NCBI RefSeq assembly: GCF_002940205.1
Contig: NZ_MDSK01000017.1
Location: 32,581 to 96,580 of the forward strand
DNA from: Xanthomonas arboricola pv. guizotiae
Lineage (GTDB): Bacteria > Pseudomonadota > Gammaproteobacteria > Xanthomonadales > Xanthomonadaceae
DNA: 64,000 nucleotides
Direction of reading: 5' to 3'
Each line of letters begins with the position of its first letter. Positions within the stretch are counted from its first letter, which is position 1. The position numbers were made by a program, and so were the translations under genes. Positions 1 to 9,940 of the stretch are shown here, piece by piece. The notes under the pieces are model-generated. The model was given only the letters and a program-made list of their open reading frames with translations. It made no database searches and was not told the origin of the DNA.

Positions 1-822
1 GATCGACAATTGATACGGCACGTTCATGCCGGTGGACTTGGCCGCGGCCAGCACGCCCGCGGCGATTTCATCGTTGCTGCCGAAGATGGCGGTCGGCGGC
101 TCGCGCAACGACAGCAGCCGGCGCGCGCCACGGAAGCCGTCGTCGAAGGTGTAATCGCCGGGAATCACCAGGTGCTTGTCCAGGGTGATGCCGTAGTCCT
201 TCAACGCGGCCTCGTAACCGGCGTAGCGCTCGCCGCTGGAGCGGTGCTGCGGGCCACCCCACAGGAATCCGATGCGCTGATGGCCCAACTGGACCAGATG
301 CTCGGTGATCTCGTAGGCGGCAGCGCGGTCGTCGATATAGACGCAGGAGCCGTCGCCGGGATCGTCGGTGGCGGCGATGATGCGCACGCTCTTGATGCCG
401 CGCGCAGCCAGGCCGGCCATCAGCTCGGGGCGCTCGGACATCGGTGCGGTCAGCACCACGCCGGCCAGCCGCGAGCGCTGCACCCATTCGGCCAGTTCTT
501 CGGCCAGCAATGGCGAGGTGGAATCGCAGGGATGGATCTGCAGGCCGAAGCCGGTTTCGCGGCAGGCCGCCAGCACGCCGTTCTGGATGCCGATGATGTG
601 GTACGGGTTGGGGTTGTCGTAGACCAGCCCGATCACGAACGGCGTGCCGCTGCGCAGGTTGCGCGCGGACGGATCCGGTTCGTAGTCGAGATCGGCGATG
701 GCGCGCAGCACGCGCGCACGCGTGGCCTGCATCACCGATGGCTCGTTGTTGATCACCCGCGACACGGTCTTCAACGAGACCTTGGCGCGCTCGGCGACGT
801 CTTTGATGGTGGGCCTGCGCAT
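1..822 (-). CDS. nagR: LacI-family repressor, NagR type (partial, 3' end outside window)
   Basis: LacI/GalR-family transcription factor. The N-terminus has the helix-turn-helix segment TIKDVAERAKVSLKTVSRVI at about residues 4-23, followed by the hinge (LDYEPDPSARNLRSG) and a periplasmic-binding-protein-like sensor domain. The C-terminus is lost at base 1. I chose the ATG at 822 because it places the HTH at the family's usual position and has AAGG about 8 bases upstream; in-frame ATGs at 849 and 852 would add 9-10 residues, and the one at 852 starts 10 bases after nagP ends. It is the last gene of a same-strand run nagQ-nagP-nagR, which fits the known Xanthomonas GlcNAc repressor NagR. A LacI-type palindrome at 13249-13260 is its likely operator. 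The family call is firm; the NagR name rests on context. Confidence 0.85.
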   Translation of the reverse strand, partial: MRRPTIKDVAERAKVSLKTVSRVINNEPSVMQATRARVLRAIADLDYEPDPSARNLRSGTPFVIGLVYDNPNPYHIIGIQNGVLAACRETGFGLQIHPCDSTSPLLAEELAEWVQRSRLAGVVLTAPMSERPELMAGLAARGIKSVRIIAATDDPGDGSCVYIDDRAAAYEITEHLVQLGHQRIGFLWGGPQHRSSGERYAGYEAALKDYGITLDKHLVIPGDYTFDDGFRGARRLLSLREPPTAIFGSNDEIAAGVLAAAKSTGMNVPYQLSI

Positions 823-862
823 GGGTGTGCCTTGTTCGTCGGAACGCATCATGCTGCCTGGT

Positions 863-2140
863 TCACTTGGCCTGGGCCGGCAGGCCCACACGGTAACCGC
901 GCAGCGAATAGAACAGGATGTACAGATAGCACGGCACCATCAGCGCAGCGAACACGACCTGGAAGTCGTAGTGCTGTTTGAGAATGGCGAACAGCTGCGG
1001 AATGATCGCGCCGCCGGCAATGCCCATGACCAGCAAGGCCGACCCGATCTCGGTAAAGCGGCCGAGCCCGCGGATGGCCAGCGGAAAGATCGCCGGCCAC
1101 ATCATCGCGTTGGCAAAACCGAGCGCGGCCACGAAGCCCACCGACACATAGCCGTGGGTCAGCAGCGCGCCCAGCGAGAACAGCACGCCCAGCAGCGCCG
1201 ACACGCTCAGGTAGCGCGCCTGCGAGATCACGCCCGGAATCAGCGCCAGGCCGACGATGTAGCCAACCAGCATCGCGCCCAGCGTGTAGGAGGTGAAGAT
1301 CTTGCTACTGTCCAGCGGCAGATCGAAGCCGTGGCCGTAGGTACCGATCGCATCGCCGGCCATCACTTCCACGCCCACGTAGACGAACAGGCACAACACG
1401 CCCAGCCACAGGTGCGGGAACTGGAAGATGCTGGACTTCTGCACGCCAACCGCGCTGCCGGGCGTGGCATTGGCCTCGGAGGCCCGCAGCTCCGGCAGCG
1501 GCGAGAACAGCACGCCGATCGCCAGCAACAGCAGCACGCCGGACATCACCAGATACGGTGCGTGGATCTTGGCGGCGAAGGCCGTGAGCAACTGCTGCTT
1601 GGTCGCCGCATCGGCGCTGGCCACCTGCGCGGACAGATCGCCGATGCCGTGCAGCACCAGCGAGCCGATCAGGATCGGCGCCAGGATGCCGGCGATCTTG
1701 TTGCAGATGCCCATCAGCGCGATCCGCCGCGCCGCGCTCTCGATCGGCCCGAGGATGCTGATGTACGGGTTGATCGCGGTCTGCAGCAGCGCCAGGCCGC
1801 TGCCGATCACGAACAGGCCGCCCAAGGCGCCCGGATACCAGCGCTGCGTGGCGAACTGGCCGAAGCCGGCCGCGCCCACCGCCATCACCACCAGGCTCAG
1901 CGCCAGCCCCTTCTTCATGCCGGTGCGCTTGAGGATCCACGACGCCGGCAGCGCCAGGAAGAAGTACGACAGGTAGAACACCATCAGCACCAGGAAGGCA
2001 TTGACCTCGTTGAGATCGAACGCCAGCCGCACGAAGGTGATCAGCGGCCCGTTGATCCAGGTGAAGAAGCCGATGATGAAGAACAGCACGCCGACGATGG
2101 CGATCGAGACAACGGGATTTGCGGGCCTGGCGGTAGTCAT
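863..2140 (-). CDS. nagP: N-acetylglucosamine (sugar) MFS symporter, FHS family
   Basis: Inner-membrane sugar:proton symporter of 425 residues in the fucose/glucose-galactose (FHS) branch of the major facilitator superfamily. The chain is hydrophobic throughout with about 12 membrane segments, beginning VSIAIVGVLFFIIGFFTWIN near residue 10, and carries the family pattern QTAINPYISILGP near residue 120. Length matches GluP/NagP proteins. It lies between the GntR repressor (46 bases upstream) and the LacI repressor (10 bases downstream), so one transcript is likely. In xanthomonads the orthologue in this setting imports GlcNAc. No strong Shine-Dalgarno sequence precedes the ATG. The exact sugar is inferred from the neighbours, not from the sequence. 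Confidence 0.88.
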   Translation of the reverse strand: MTTARPANPVVSIAIVGVLFFIIGFFTWINGPLITFVRLAFDLNEVNAFLVLMVFYLSYFFLALPASWILKRTGMKKGLALSLVVMAVGAAGFGQFATQRWYPGALGGLFVIGSGLALLQTAINPYISILGPIESAARRIALMGICNKIAGILAPILIGSLVLHGIGDLSAQVASADAATKQQLLTAFAAKIHAPYLVMSGVLLLLAIGVLFSPLPELRASEANATPGSAVGVQKSSIFQFPHLWLGVLCLFVYVGVEVMAGDAIGTYGHGFDLPLDSSKIFTSYTLGAMLVGYIVGLALIPGVISQARYLSVSALLGVLFSLGALLTHGYVSVGFVAALGFANAMMWPAIFPLAIRGLGRFTEIGSALLVMGIAGGAIIPQLFAILKQHYDFQVVFAALMVPCYLYILFYSLRGYRVGLPAQAK

Positions 2141-2186
2141 GGATCGGCGGGCTCTTGAGTTGTCGGTTGGGGGGCGCCGCGCTGGA

Positions 2187-2954
2187 TCAGCGGCGCAGTT
2201 CGGCGACGAAATCGTAGAAGTCGTTGTGGCAATAGGTGTCGGTCAATTCGATCGCGCTGCCGTCGCGCGCATAGCCCACGCGCACCACATGCAGGATCGC
2301 CTCGCCGGTCTTCATGCGCAGGTGTTCGGCCAGCCGCGCAGGCAGATTGATCGCGCGGAAGTACTGCAGCGCGCGCACCACCGGGGTGCCCTGCGCATCC
2401 AGGTAGCTGTAGAGCGAATCGCCGATCTGCTGCGGGTCGGCGACGATGCGCTGCGGCAACACCGCATGCTCGTAGGCCATGACCCGGTCGTCGGCGCTGC
2501 GCAGGCGGGTCAGCGAAGCCACCGCCGCATCCGGCGACAACCCCAGCCGCAGGATCTCTTCGCCATGCGCCGGACGCAGCCGCCGCTCCAGCCAGCGCGT
2601 GCCGGGCTCGTAACCCTTGATGCGCAGGGTCTCGCTGAAACTGGTCAGGCCGCTGAGCTGGTGCTGGATCTGCGTGGTGACGAAGGTGCCGGCGCCCTGC
2701 CGGCGCGAGACCAAACCCTGTTCGACCAGCACGTCCACGGCCTGGCGCAGCGTCACCCGCGAGATCTGCAGCCGCTCGCACAGCTGGCGCTCGGCCGGCA
2801 GCGCCTCGCCGGCCTTCCACTGCGCGCCGCGGATCTGCTCGTCCAGCCTGCTCGCCAGTTGCAGATACAGCGGCGTCGGCGCGGAGGCGTCCAGCGTCAG
2901 CGCGTCCATCCGGGGGTCGGTGTCCGTCCTGGCTTCGGTTTTCGGTTTGGCCAT
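2187..2954 (-). CDS. nagQ: GntR/HutC-family repressor, NagQ type
   Basis: Transcription factor of 255 residues with an N-terminal winged helix (LPAERQLCERLQISRVTLRQ, about residues 46-65; then a QGAGTFV wing) and a C-terminal UTRA/HutC effector domain, as in GlcNAc-6-phosphate-responsive repressors. The ATG at 2954 was chosen over longer frames because GGAGGACAGGCA gives a strong ribosome site just upstream and the preceding residues look non-coding. It sits between the NagX-like gene and nagP, matching the NagQ position in the Xanthomonas nag locus. Its promoter contains AATTGGTA, also present by the TonB-receptor promoter of the same locus, which may be part of its operator. Family certain, NagQ by context. 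Confidence 0.87.
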   Translation of the reverse strand: MAKPKTEARTDTDPRMDALTLDASAPTPLYLQLASRLDEQIRGAQWKAGEALPAERQLCERLQISRVTLRQAVDVLVEQGLVSRRQGAGTFVTTQIQHQLSGLTSFSETLRIKGYEPGTRWLERRLRPAHGEEILRLGLSPDAAVASLTRLRSADDRVMAYEHAVLPQRIVADPQQIGDSLYSYLDAQGTPVVRALQYFRAINLPARLAEHLRMKTGEAILHVVRVGYARDGSAIELTDTYCHNDFYDFVAELRR

Positions 2955-2991
2955 TGCCTGTCCTCCGGACCGACTTGGATTCGTTAGGTCC

Positions 2992-3006
2992 AATATAGTA
3001 CCAATT
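2992..3006 (-). promoter_or_regulatory. nagQ promoter -10-like element with AATTGGTA half-site
   Basis: On the minus strand, 38-52 bases before the nagQ start, AATTGGTA (3006-2999) is followed by ACTATATTGG, which contains a TATATT -10-like element (2997-2992). ATTGG occurs twice here 11 bases apart. The same AATTGGTA lies beside the promoter of the locus TonB receptor (12901-12894). A GntR operator overlapping the -10 would give autorepression. This is an inference from sharing; no convincing -35 is visible. Confidence 0.4.
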
Positions 3007-3177
3007 TGCCCGCAGCGCATTAGCGGCTGTGGATCGTCGGTAGCGGTGACAGGCCCTGGCTGACGCAGGCGTCCACCGCGCAAGTCAGCCGTAGGCGGGC
3101 ATGCATGCCGATGAGACCAGGCCGGTGCGGCACCGTCCGCGCCCCGGGGCTGCGTCACCGATTGCCGGGCCGGGCGA

Positions 3178-4327
3178 TCACAGCCGCAGATACCAGCGCC
3201 GCCGATCCATCCACCAGCCCACGCCCCAGCACAGCAGCGTGTAGCTCAGCGCACACAGCAGCGAGCCGAGCGGGCCCGGCGCGATGGCCTGGAACACGCG
3301 GATGCCGGCCCAGGCGTACAGGTCCAGCCCGGAGCTGCCGGCCGGAATCAGCCGCAACACCACCACGAACAATTCGGAGAACAGGTAGATCGCCAGCGGG
3401 TTGCGCCCCAGCACGGTGAAGAAGCCGCTGCCGCCGCTCCAGCCGCGCAACTCCAGCAGGTAGACCAGGACGCCCAGCGCCAGCAGATCCAGGCCTACCG
3501 TGCAGGCGACGAACGACCCGCTCCAGAGCTTCTTCGACAGCGGCCAGGCCGGCTGCCACAGCAGCGCCAGCAGCACCAGCCCCGCGCCTGCCAGCAACAG
3601 GCTGCGCGTGGCGGCGCCGGTCTTGCCGTGCCGCTGCAGGAAGCGCCCGCCCAGGTAGCCGGCCAGCACGTTGACCGTGGCCGGCAGCGTGCCAGAAGCC
3701 GCCATCCTTGCGATACAGATGCGCATGCCCGTACAGCCACAGGTCCAGCCGGGTGCCGGCGTTGCCGGTCTTGCTCAGCTCCGCACCGGGCTCGCCAAAG
3801 ACGTACAGCAACGCCCAGTAGCCCAGCAGCAGCGCGACGCAAACCGGCGCGATAGCGCGTGGCGGCAGATAGCGCACCAGTAGCGCCGCGAGCAGATAGC
3901 ACAGGCCGATCCGCTGCAGCACGCCGGTCAGGCGGAGTTGATCGACCGCAGTGAACGCCCATCCACCGCCGGGCTGCGGGTGGAAGAACGGAAACCAGTA
4001 CATCAGCACGCCGCACATCACGATCAGCGCGGCGCGCTTGCCCACGCGGGCGAGGAACTGCCGGTGCGGCGTGCCGGTGGCCAGCGCAAAACTCATCGCG
4101 CTGCCGACGGCGAACAGGAACGAGGGAAACACCAGATCGGCAAGCGTGAAGCCGAACCAGGCCGCGTGGGTCAGCTGCGCATATGGCTGCGCGCCGGGCC
4201 CGGCGGTGTTGACCAGGATCATCAGGAAGATGGTCAGGCCGCGGAACACGTCCAGCGACAGGAAGCGTTCGCGCCTGGGTGCTGCGGTTGCTGCGCCAGC
4301 TGCAGCGGGGAGTGTGTGTGCGCTCAT
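3178..4327 (-). pseudogene. nagX: NagX-like inner-membrane protein, frameshifted
   Basis: Multi-membrane-span protein of the heparan-alpha-glucosaminide N-acetyltransferase-like (DUF5009) family, called NagX in bacterial GlcNAc loci. The ATG at 4327 has AAGGAACTGCA upstream. The 5' frame encodes RRERFLSLDVFRGLTIFLMI and continues normally to HLYRKDGGF near 3697. The family sequence then resumes in another frame at GTLPATVNVLAGYLGGRF and ends WWMDRRRWYLRL at 3178. Roughly 6-8 family residues between GGF and GTLPATVN are absent, so a short deletion that is not a multiple of three, near 3693-3697, explains the shift. The two parts would give about 380 residues, near normal length. It could be a sequencing error. 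If real, the locus lacks a functional NagX. Confidence 0.8.
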
Positions 4328-4448
4328 TGCAGTTCCTTGCCCAGCGACTGCAGGTGGAGGCGGCATGCAGACGTGCTGCCCGTGGCGGGCGTCATTGCCT
4401 CGGCGCTGCAGCGCTCATGCATGACAGCGATGTGCGATACGGATCCGC

Positions 4449-6884
4449 TCATTGGACAGTGCCTTGCGTGCTGCTGCGAATGGCACCGTGCGCCATGCCG
4501 TGCACGTCGTCTTGGGCAACGCCTTGGGTTGCATCGCGCGTACCGCCTTGCACATTGCGTTGCATGGCGCTTTGCAAGCCATCAGGCGCGTCCACCTGCG
4601 CCAGCAAGCTGCGTAGCAGGGTCAGTGGGTCGCGGGGTGGCCGTCGCTTCGGCAGCGCGTCCTGCGCGGCCCATTGGCGCTCCCACGCGGCAAGCTGCGC
4701 GTTGACTGCCGCTGCGTCGAACGGCGTGCCCGCCTTGCGTGCAGCGCGGTATGCGCCGAGAAAGCGCGTCCAGCGCTGCAGATAGAAATCCGCGTACATG
4801 CCCTGCCATGCCTTGGATGCGTAATCGGCCAGATTGCCGTCGCCGCCCCAGATGCTGACCTGCGCACGCGCATTGCCGACATAGGCACGCCGCAGCACGG
4901 CATCGTTGCCGGCGGCCGCAGCGGCCTGGCCGGTCCAGTCGGCCAGGGTTTCGTGCTGGCCGCCGACCAGTGCATCCAGCCCCTGCACCAGTTGCGTGGT
5001 GCGCGCCAGCAGCGCATCGCCGCGCGCGAAGTCGCCGGCATCGTAGGCCTGTACCACCGCCTGCAATCGACGGTCGGCGTGCAGGCTCAGGTAGTGCCGC
5101 GCGTCTTCGATCAGGTCGTAGCGGTACAGCGGCGCGTCGATATAGCGGTCGGCCTGCTGCAGCAACGCGTCGATGGCGCGGCGCAGGCGCTGCGGGTCGC
5201 CGGGGCGGTCGTCGAAGCCGACGATGTCGGCGCTCGGCCGCTTGAACAGCAGATACGCGCCGGCGCGCTTGTTCCACCAGCGCGGCGACCAGTAGCGGGT
5301 CTGGTAGATGCCCGCTTCCAGATCCGACCAGGCCTGCAGCAAGGCCGCATCGCTGCGGCCGTAGCGTGCGCGGGTGTATTGCGTGAGCCATTGCGACCAG
5401 GATTGCTGCGGACCCTCCCAGGCCAGCGCGTAGAGATAGTCGTAGACCACCGAATTGCTGTGCAGCCCTTCCGGAAACACGCCAAAGCCGCTCAGGTTGC
5501 GTTTGTCCGGATCGGCCAGCAAGGCCTGCAGATCGTGTCGATAGAACGCGAAGTCGCCGTACAACGGATTGCTGGCGCCGTAGTTGTGCACGTAGCCATA
5601 GACCCACCGCTTGTTGTCGAACGCCTGCGAGGCCTTCCAGGTGCCGGGATAGCGGTCGTTGCCGATGTCCAGCACCATCAGTCGCGCGTCGGGCACCTTG
5701 CCGAGAAACGCAGCAATCGCCTGCGGCTGCCAGAACTCGCGGTCGGCGCCGAACAGCCAGCCCTGCATCACCCAGGTGGCCTGCGGATTGACCTGGGCGA
5801 TGGAGCGATACAAGGCCTGCCCGTACTCGGCCAGGCGTGCATCGCGTTGCGCCGCCGGCACGGCCTTGGCACGTGCGGCATCGGAGTTGGCGATGCTGTC
5901 GCCGTACTTGGCGGCGGCCACGTCGCTGCCGTCGTCGGCCACCGGCGGCAGCATCTCGTTGAAGGCGTCGGCCAGATAGAACTCGCCTGCACCGTAGGCC
6001 TGCGTGTACAGCTCCAGGAACCGGCGCGCGACCTGGGCGAACAATGGATCGCGCGGATCCAGCCAGTAGGTTTCGTGGAAACCTTCCCAGGCGCGCATGC
6101 GGTAGATGCGCGCGTTGGGATGCGCCTGCGCGAATGCCTTGGGCACGTAGCCGGCAAACGCCGGCAGCACCGGCTGCATGCCCAGCTCGCGCATGCGGGT
6201 GAGGATCTGCGTCTGCAGCACGCGCTTGCTGTCGATCCATTGCTGCGGCAACGGTGCGCGATAACCTTCGATATTGCCCATGCGCTGCCATGGGGTGAAG
6301 GCGGGGCCGGAGAAATACTCCGCCAGCGCGTCATCGCCCACGCCGAACTCGCGCCACAGCGCCTGCCAGATCGCCTCCTGCCCTTCCATCGCCAGCGGCA
6401 TGTCGATGCCGTGCAGCGCCATCCAGTCGATCTCGCGCTGCCAGCGCGGCCAGTCCCAGAACGGCGTGGTGTAGCCGTAGGTGCAGGTGTTGAGATAGGC
6501 GCGATGGGCAAACGGCGTGCGCACCTGGCCGCTGCTGTAGGCCGGCCATTGCGCCGGCAGCGCCACGCGGTCGCCTTCCCAGCTCATCGAGGCCGCACCG
6601 GCCTGGCCCAGATAGGCGTAGGCGCCACGCGCCAAGGCCACCTGCGAGGAGCCGGCAATGCGCACCGTGTCGCCGCCGGCATCGATGCGATACCAGTCCG
6701 CGTCGTCGCCGCGCGGTGCCACGCGCATCTCGAACTGGGCGGCGCGCGCACCGATCAGGCGTTGCAGCACCGCCTGTGCGGGCGGTGCGGCCAGCACGGT
6801 AACGGGAATGGCGAGCAAGGCGCCCAGCACTGTGCCGGCGAACAGCCGCGCGGGCGAGGACGGGAAAAACGATGAGCTAATCAT
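4449..6884 (-). CDS. Alpha-N-acetylglucosaminidase, GH89
   Basis: Exported glycoside hydrolase of 811 residues, homologous to human NAGLU, which removes terminal alpha-linked GlcNAc. A signal peptide is visible (LFAGTVLGALLAIPVTVLA, about residues 14-32, then APPAQA). Family landmarks include LNTCTYGYTTPFWDWPRWQR at 131-150, the catalytic-type glutamates in AFNEMLPP (E310) and VFPEGLHSN (E472), and ALHGIDMPLA near 156. The ATG at 6884 overlaps the stop of the GH2 gene as ATGA, so translation is probably coupled. The last about 40 residues are a low-complexity tail rich in Q, T, G and A, beyond the usual fold. With the GH2 enzyme and TonB receptor it should trim an imported GlcNAc-containing oligosaccharide in the periplasm. 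The natural substrate is unknown. Confidence 0.93.
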   Translation of the reverse strand: MISSSFFPSSPARLFAGTVLGALLAIPVTVLAAPPAQAVLQRLIGARAAQFEMRVAPRGDDADWYRIDAGGDTVRIAGSSQVALARGAYAYLGQAGAASMSWEGDRVALPAQWPAYSSGQVRTPFAHRAYLNTCTYGYTTPFWDWPRWQREIDWMALHGIDMPLAMEGQEAIWQALWREFGVGDDALAEYFSGPAFTPWQRMGNIEGYRAPLPQQWIDSKRVLQTQILTRMRELGMQPVLPAFAGYVPKAFAQAHPNARIYRMRAWEGFHETYWLDPRDPLFAQVARRFLELYTQAYGAGEFYLADAFNEMLPPVADDGSDVAAAKYGDSIANSDAARAKAVPAAQRDARLAEYGQALYRSIAQVNPQATWVMQGWLFGADREFWQPQAIAAFLGKVPDARLMVLDIGNDRYPGTWKASQAFDNKRWVYGYVHNYGASNPLYGDFAFYRHDLQALLADPDKRNLSGFGVFPEGLHSNSVVYDYLYALAWEGPQQSWSQWLTQYTRARYGRSDAALLQAWSDLEAGIYQTRYWSPRWWNKRAGAYLLFKRPSADIVGFDDRPGDPQRLRRAIDALLQQADRYIDAPLYRYDLIEDARHYLSLHADRRLQAVVQAYDAGDFARGDALLARTTQLVQGLDALVGGQHETLADWTGQAAAAAGNDAVLRRAYVGNARAQVSIWGGDGNLADYASKAWQGMYADFYLQRWTRFLGAYRAARKAGTPFDAAAVNAQLAAWERQWAAQDALPKRRPPRDPLTLLRSLLAQVDAPDGLQSAMQRNVQGGTRDATQGVAQDDVHGMAHGAIRSSTQGTVQ

Positions 6885-9775
6885 GGCGAGTTCCGGTACT
6901 GCACGGTGACGACGTCGTGGAATCCAAACGGTTGATCGGCAGCGACCTGCAGGATCACCGCCAGCGTGCGCGCGCCGGCGGCCGGCGCAAGCGTCACGGT
7001 GATCGGGGTGCCGGCCGCTGCCTGGGCCACCGCGCGGCCATCCAGAAACACCTGCGCCGGCCCGCTGAGGCGGCCCAGGTCGAGCATGCCGCCGTGGGTC
7101 TGCACGCCCTGCCATGGCGTGAACCGGGTGCGGTACAACACGTAGCCGGCGCGTTCGGGCGCGCTTTCCAGCGTGCCGGGCAACGTATTGCTCCAGCTGT
7201 TGTTGTCGTTGGGGCGGCGCGAGAGATCCGGCGCCGGCGGCTGCGCGAAGGCAGCGGTGTGGCGCCAGCTTTCGACCACCATCACCGGCGCCACGATCGG
7301 CACCGTGGCGGGCAGCGGCACCGCCACGCACGCGATCCCGATCGCCGCATCGCGCACGCCTGCACAGCGCGCCTGCAGCCGTAATACGCCTGCGCCACGC
7401 CCGGCCTGCACGATCGCCTGCGCCAGCCCGTTGAACAGGGCCACTTGCGAGCCCTGATCGGCGGCGTGCGCATTCGGGTCGCCATTGCCGACACCCAGCA
7501 AGCGGCCGCCGCTGACCTGCAGCGTCAGCATCGCATTGCAATCGGGCACGTGGCGACCCTGCGCATCCACCGCTTCCAGGGTCACCGGCTGCGCATCGCG
7601 GCCATCGCCGCGCAGCTGGGGGCGGTCGGGCGTGAGCCGCAGCCCGACAGGCGTGCCGGTGGTTTCCACCCGCGTACGCGCCACTTCGCGGCCGTCGCGC
7701 CAGGCCACCGCTTCCAGCACGCCCGGCGCATAGTCCAGCTGCCACTGATTCATCTGCGCGCGATCCACCGCCTGTTTGCCCAGCGAGCGGCCATTGAGCC
7801 ACAGCTCCACCTGCGCGGCATTGCAGAACGCCATCACCTTGATCGGCCGGCCTTCGCGGCCGGGCCAGTTCCAGTGCGGCAACAGGTGCAGCACCGGCGC
7901 GTCGTCGATCCACAGCGCGCGGCGCAACCAGTAGGCTCCCTTGGCAAATCCGCATTGATCCATGATGCCGAAGAACGCGCCCACCGACGGCCATTCGAAC
8001 GGCGTGGGTTCGCCGCGATAATCGAAGCCGGTCCACACGAAACCGCCGGCGACGAACGGACGTTCGGCAATCAGCTGCCAGGCGCGGCGGTGGGTGTTGC
8101 CCCAGTCCGCGGCCAGGCTGTCGTCTTCGGCCACCACGTGCGCGTCCAGGTCGGTGAACCACGCGCCACGCGTCTGAAACGCACTGGTGTCCTCGCTGGA
8201 CAGCATCGGCGTGCGCGGCCGCGCCGCATGCACGCGGTCGTAGTTGTATTGGCGATAGTTGAAGCCGAGCACGTCCACCACATCGGCCGCGCCACGGGTG
8301 GCGAACATGCCGTCGTTCATGCCGGCGGTGATCGGGCGGCTGTCGTCGAGCGCACGCACCGCGCTGGCGGCGCGCGCCATGATGGCGTAACCGGTGGCGG
8401 TGCCCTGCAGCGGCTCCTCGTTGAGCAGCGACCACAGGAACACGCTGGCATGGTTGCGCTGGCGCCGCACCATGTTCTGCAGCAGCGCCACATACTCGGG
8501 TGCGGGATTGAACAGCCTGTTCTCGGCCATCACCAGCATGCCGAGCCGGTCGCAGGCCTGCAGCAGTTCCGGCGCCACCGCGTGATGCAGGCGGATGGCA
8601 TTGCAGCCCATCGATTTCAGGCGCTGCAGGCGAAACGCGTGCAAGGCATCGGGCAGCGCCACGCCGACCCCGGCATGGTCCTGATGCAGGCATACGCCCT
8701 TGATCTTGAGCGGGCGGCCATTGAGGAAGAAGCCGTGGTCGGCATCGAAGCGCAGGCTGCGAAAACCGATCTCGCACTCGGCACGGTCGCTGCGGCCGTC
8801 TGCGCCACGCACGCTGGCGTGCACGCGATACAGCACCGGCGTGTCCACGCTCCAGCGCTGCGGCTGCGACACCGACACGTCGATCACGGCCTGCGCGGTG
8901 CCGAATGCAGCCACGCGCAGTTGCGTCTCGCCACTCGCCACGACAGTACCGTTTGGGTCGCGCAGCGCCACATCCACCCACGCCTCGGCAGGCTGTTCGC
9001 CACTGTTGACCAGGTCCAGCTGCACCGGCAGCTGCCAGAGATCGCCCGGGCCTTCGCGCGGTACCGCCGCCAGGCCATCGCCGGAGATATGCAAGGGCGC
9101 GCGCAGCACCAGCCAGGTGTGCCGGTAGATGCCGCCGCCTTCGTACCACCAGCCATCCATCGCCTCGGCATCGACGCGGATGGCGATGCTGTTCACCGCA
9201 TTGCCGTAGCGCGCGACCGGCGTGAGATCGATGACCAGCCCGTTGTAGCCGCTCCAGCTGCGCGCCATCAGCATGCCGTTGATCCACACGCTGGCATGGC
9301 TGGCGATGCCGTCCAGCCGCAGTTCCACCGCCTGTCCGCGCACGGACTCGTCCAGCCGCAGCGTGCGCCGGTACCAGGCAATGCCGCGCGGGCGATAGCC
9401 CTGCGCGATATTGGCGTCGGCGCGCACTGCCTGCTCCACCACGAAGTCGTGCGGCAATTGCAGCTGCCGCCAGCCGGTGTCGTCGAAGTCCGGCGCCGCC
9501 GCACCCCAGGCACGGCCGGCCTTGGCGTTGTCGTAGGTCTCGTCCTGCGCAAGCAGGCGCGGCAACGGCAGATCGCCGGCATGGAAGCGCCAGCCCTCGT
9601 CCAGGTCCAGCCACTGGCCAGCGTCATCGGTGCCCGCTGGCGGTGGCGCGGCACGCGGCGTGCCGCCACTGCCCGCGTGTGTCGCTACAGCGTTCGCCGC
9701 GCCCGGCAGCAGCGCCGGCACGCCGAGCAGCGACGAGGCGCGGACGCTGCCGGCAAGGAACTCACGCCTGCGCAT
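6881..9775 (-). CDS. GH2-family beta-glycosidase (beta-galactosidase-like)
   Basis: Glycoside hydrolase family 2 enzyme of 964 residues. The N-terminus MRRREFLAGSVRASSLLGVP is a Tat-type signal (twin arginine plus FLAGS), which is why I chose the ATG at 9775. A jelly-roll sugar-binding domain (WRFHAGDLP, about 60, to WWYEGGGIYRHTWL, about 210) is followed by an Ig-like domain and the TIM barrel. The acid/base is E453 in FLWSLLNEEP and the probable nucleophile is E528 in MLSSEDTSAF. The C-terminus holds further Ig-like domains. GH2 members cleave beta-galactosides, mannosides or glucuronides; the sequence alone does not decide which. It ends in a 4-base overlap with the GH89 gene and starts 165 bases after the TonB-receptor gene, so all three probably share a transcript. 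Confidence 0.9.
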   Translation of the reverse strand: MRRREFLAGSVRASSLLGVPALLPGAANAVATHAGSGGTPRAAPPPAGTDDAGQWLDLDEGWRFHAGDLPLPRLLAQDETYDNAKAGRAWGAAAPDFDDTGWRQLQLPHDFVVEQAVRADANIAQGYRPRGIAWYRRTLRLDESVRGQAVELRLDGIASHASVWINGMLMARSWSGYNGLVIDLTPVARYGNAVNSIAIRVDAEAMDGWWYEGGGIYRHTWLVLRAPLHISGDGLAAVPREGPGDLWQLPVQLDLVNSGEQPAEAWVDVALRDPNGTVVASGETQLRVAAFGTAQAVIDVSVSQPQRWSVDTPVLYRVHASVRGADGRSDRAECEIGFRSLRFDADHGFFLNGRPLKIKGVCLHQDHAGVGVALPDALHAFRLQRLKSMGCNAIRLHHAVAPELLQACDRLGMLVMAENRLFNPAPEYVALLQNMVRRQRNHASVFLWSLLNEEPLQGTATGYAIMARAASAVRALDDSRPITAGMNDGMFATRGAADVVDVLGFNYRQYNYDRVHAARPRTPMLSSEDTSAFQTRGAWFTDLDAHVVAEDDSLAADWGNTHRRAWQLIAERPFVAGGFVWTGFDYRGEPTPFEWPSVGAFFGIMDQCGFAKGAYWLRRALWIDDAPVLHLLPHWNWPGREGRPIKVMAFCNAAQVELWLNGRSLGKQAVDRAQMNQWQLDYAPGVLEAVAWRDGREVARTRVETTGTPVGLRLTPDRPQLRGDGRDAQPVTLEAVDAQGRHVPDCNAMLTLQVSGGRLLGVGNGDPNAHAADQGSQVALFNGLAQAIVQAGRGAGVLRLQARCAGVRDAAIGIACVAVPLPATVPIVAPVMVVESWRHTAAFAQPPAPDLSRRPNDNNSWSNTLPGTLESAPERAGYVLYRTRFTPWQGVQTHGGMLDLGRLSGPAQVFLDGRAVAQAAAGTPITVTLAPAAGARTLAVILQVAADQPFGFHDVVTVQYRNSP

Positions 9776-9940
9776 GACGGCGCCCGCCAGCCTGCACCGC
9801 AGGCGTGCTCCGTGACGCATGCGGCGCAGCCACGCGCGCGGCCGCTGCGTGGCGCGCGTCCATCTCGCCTGCGGCCTTGCCTGCAGTGCCGGCCGCCGCC
9901 CGCAGCGATGCCTGCCGACGCAGTGCTCGCTGGCCCGGCA

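Noticed and set aside
3693..3697. Programmed frameshift in the NagX-like gene
   Set aside because: No slippery heptamer or stimulatory structure; family residues are missing at the junction, which fits a deletion.
4449..9614. A 1,721-codon frame that would fuse GH89 to upstream sequence
   Set aside because: Only the part from 6884 on resembles protein; upstream it is the GH2 gene read out of frame. The GH89 signal peptide marks its true start.
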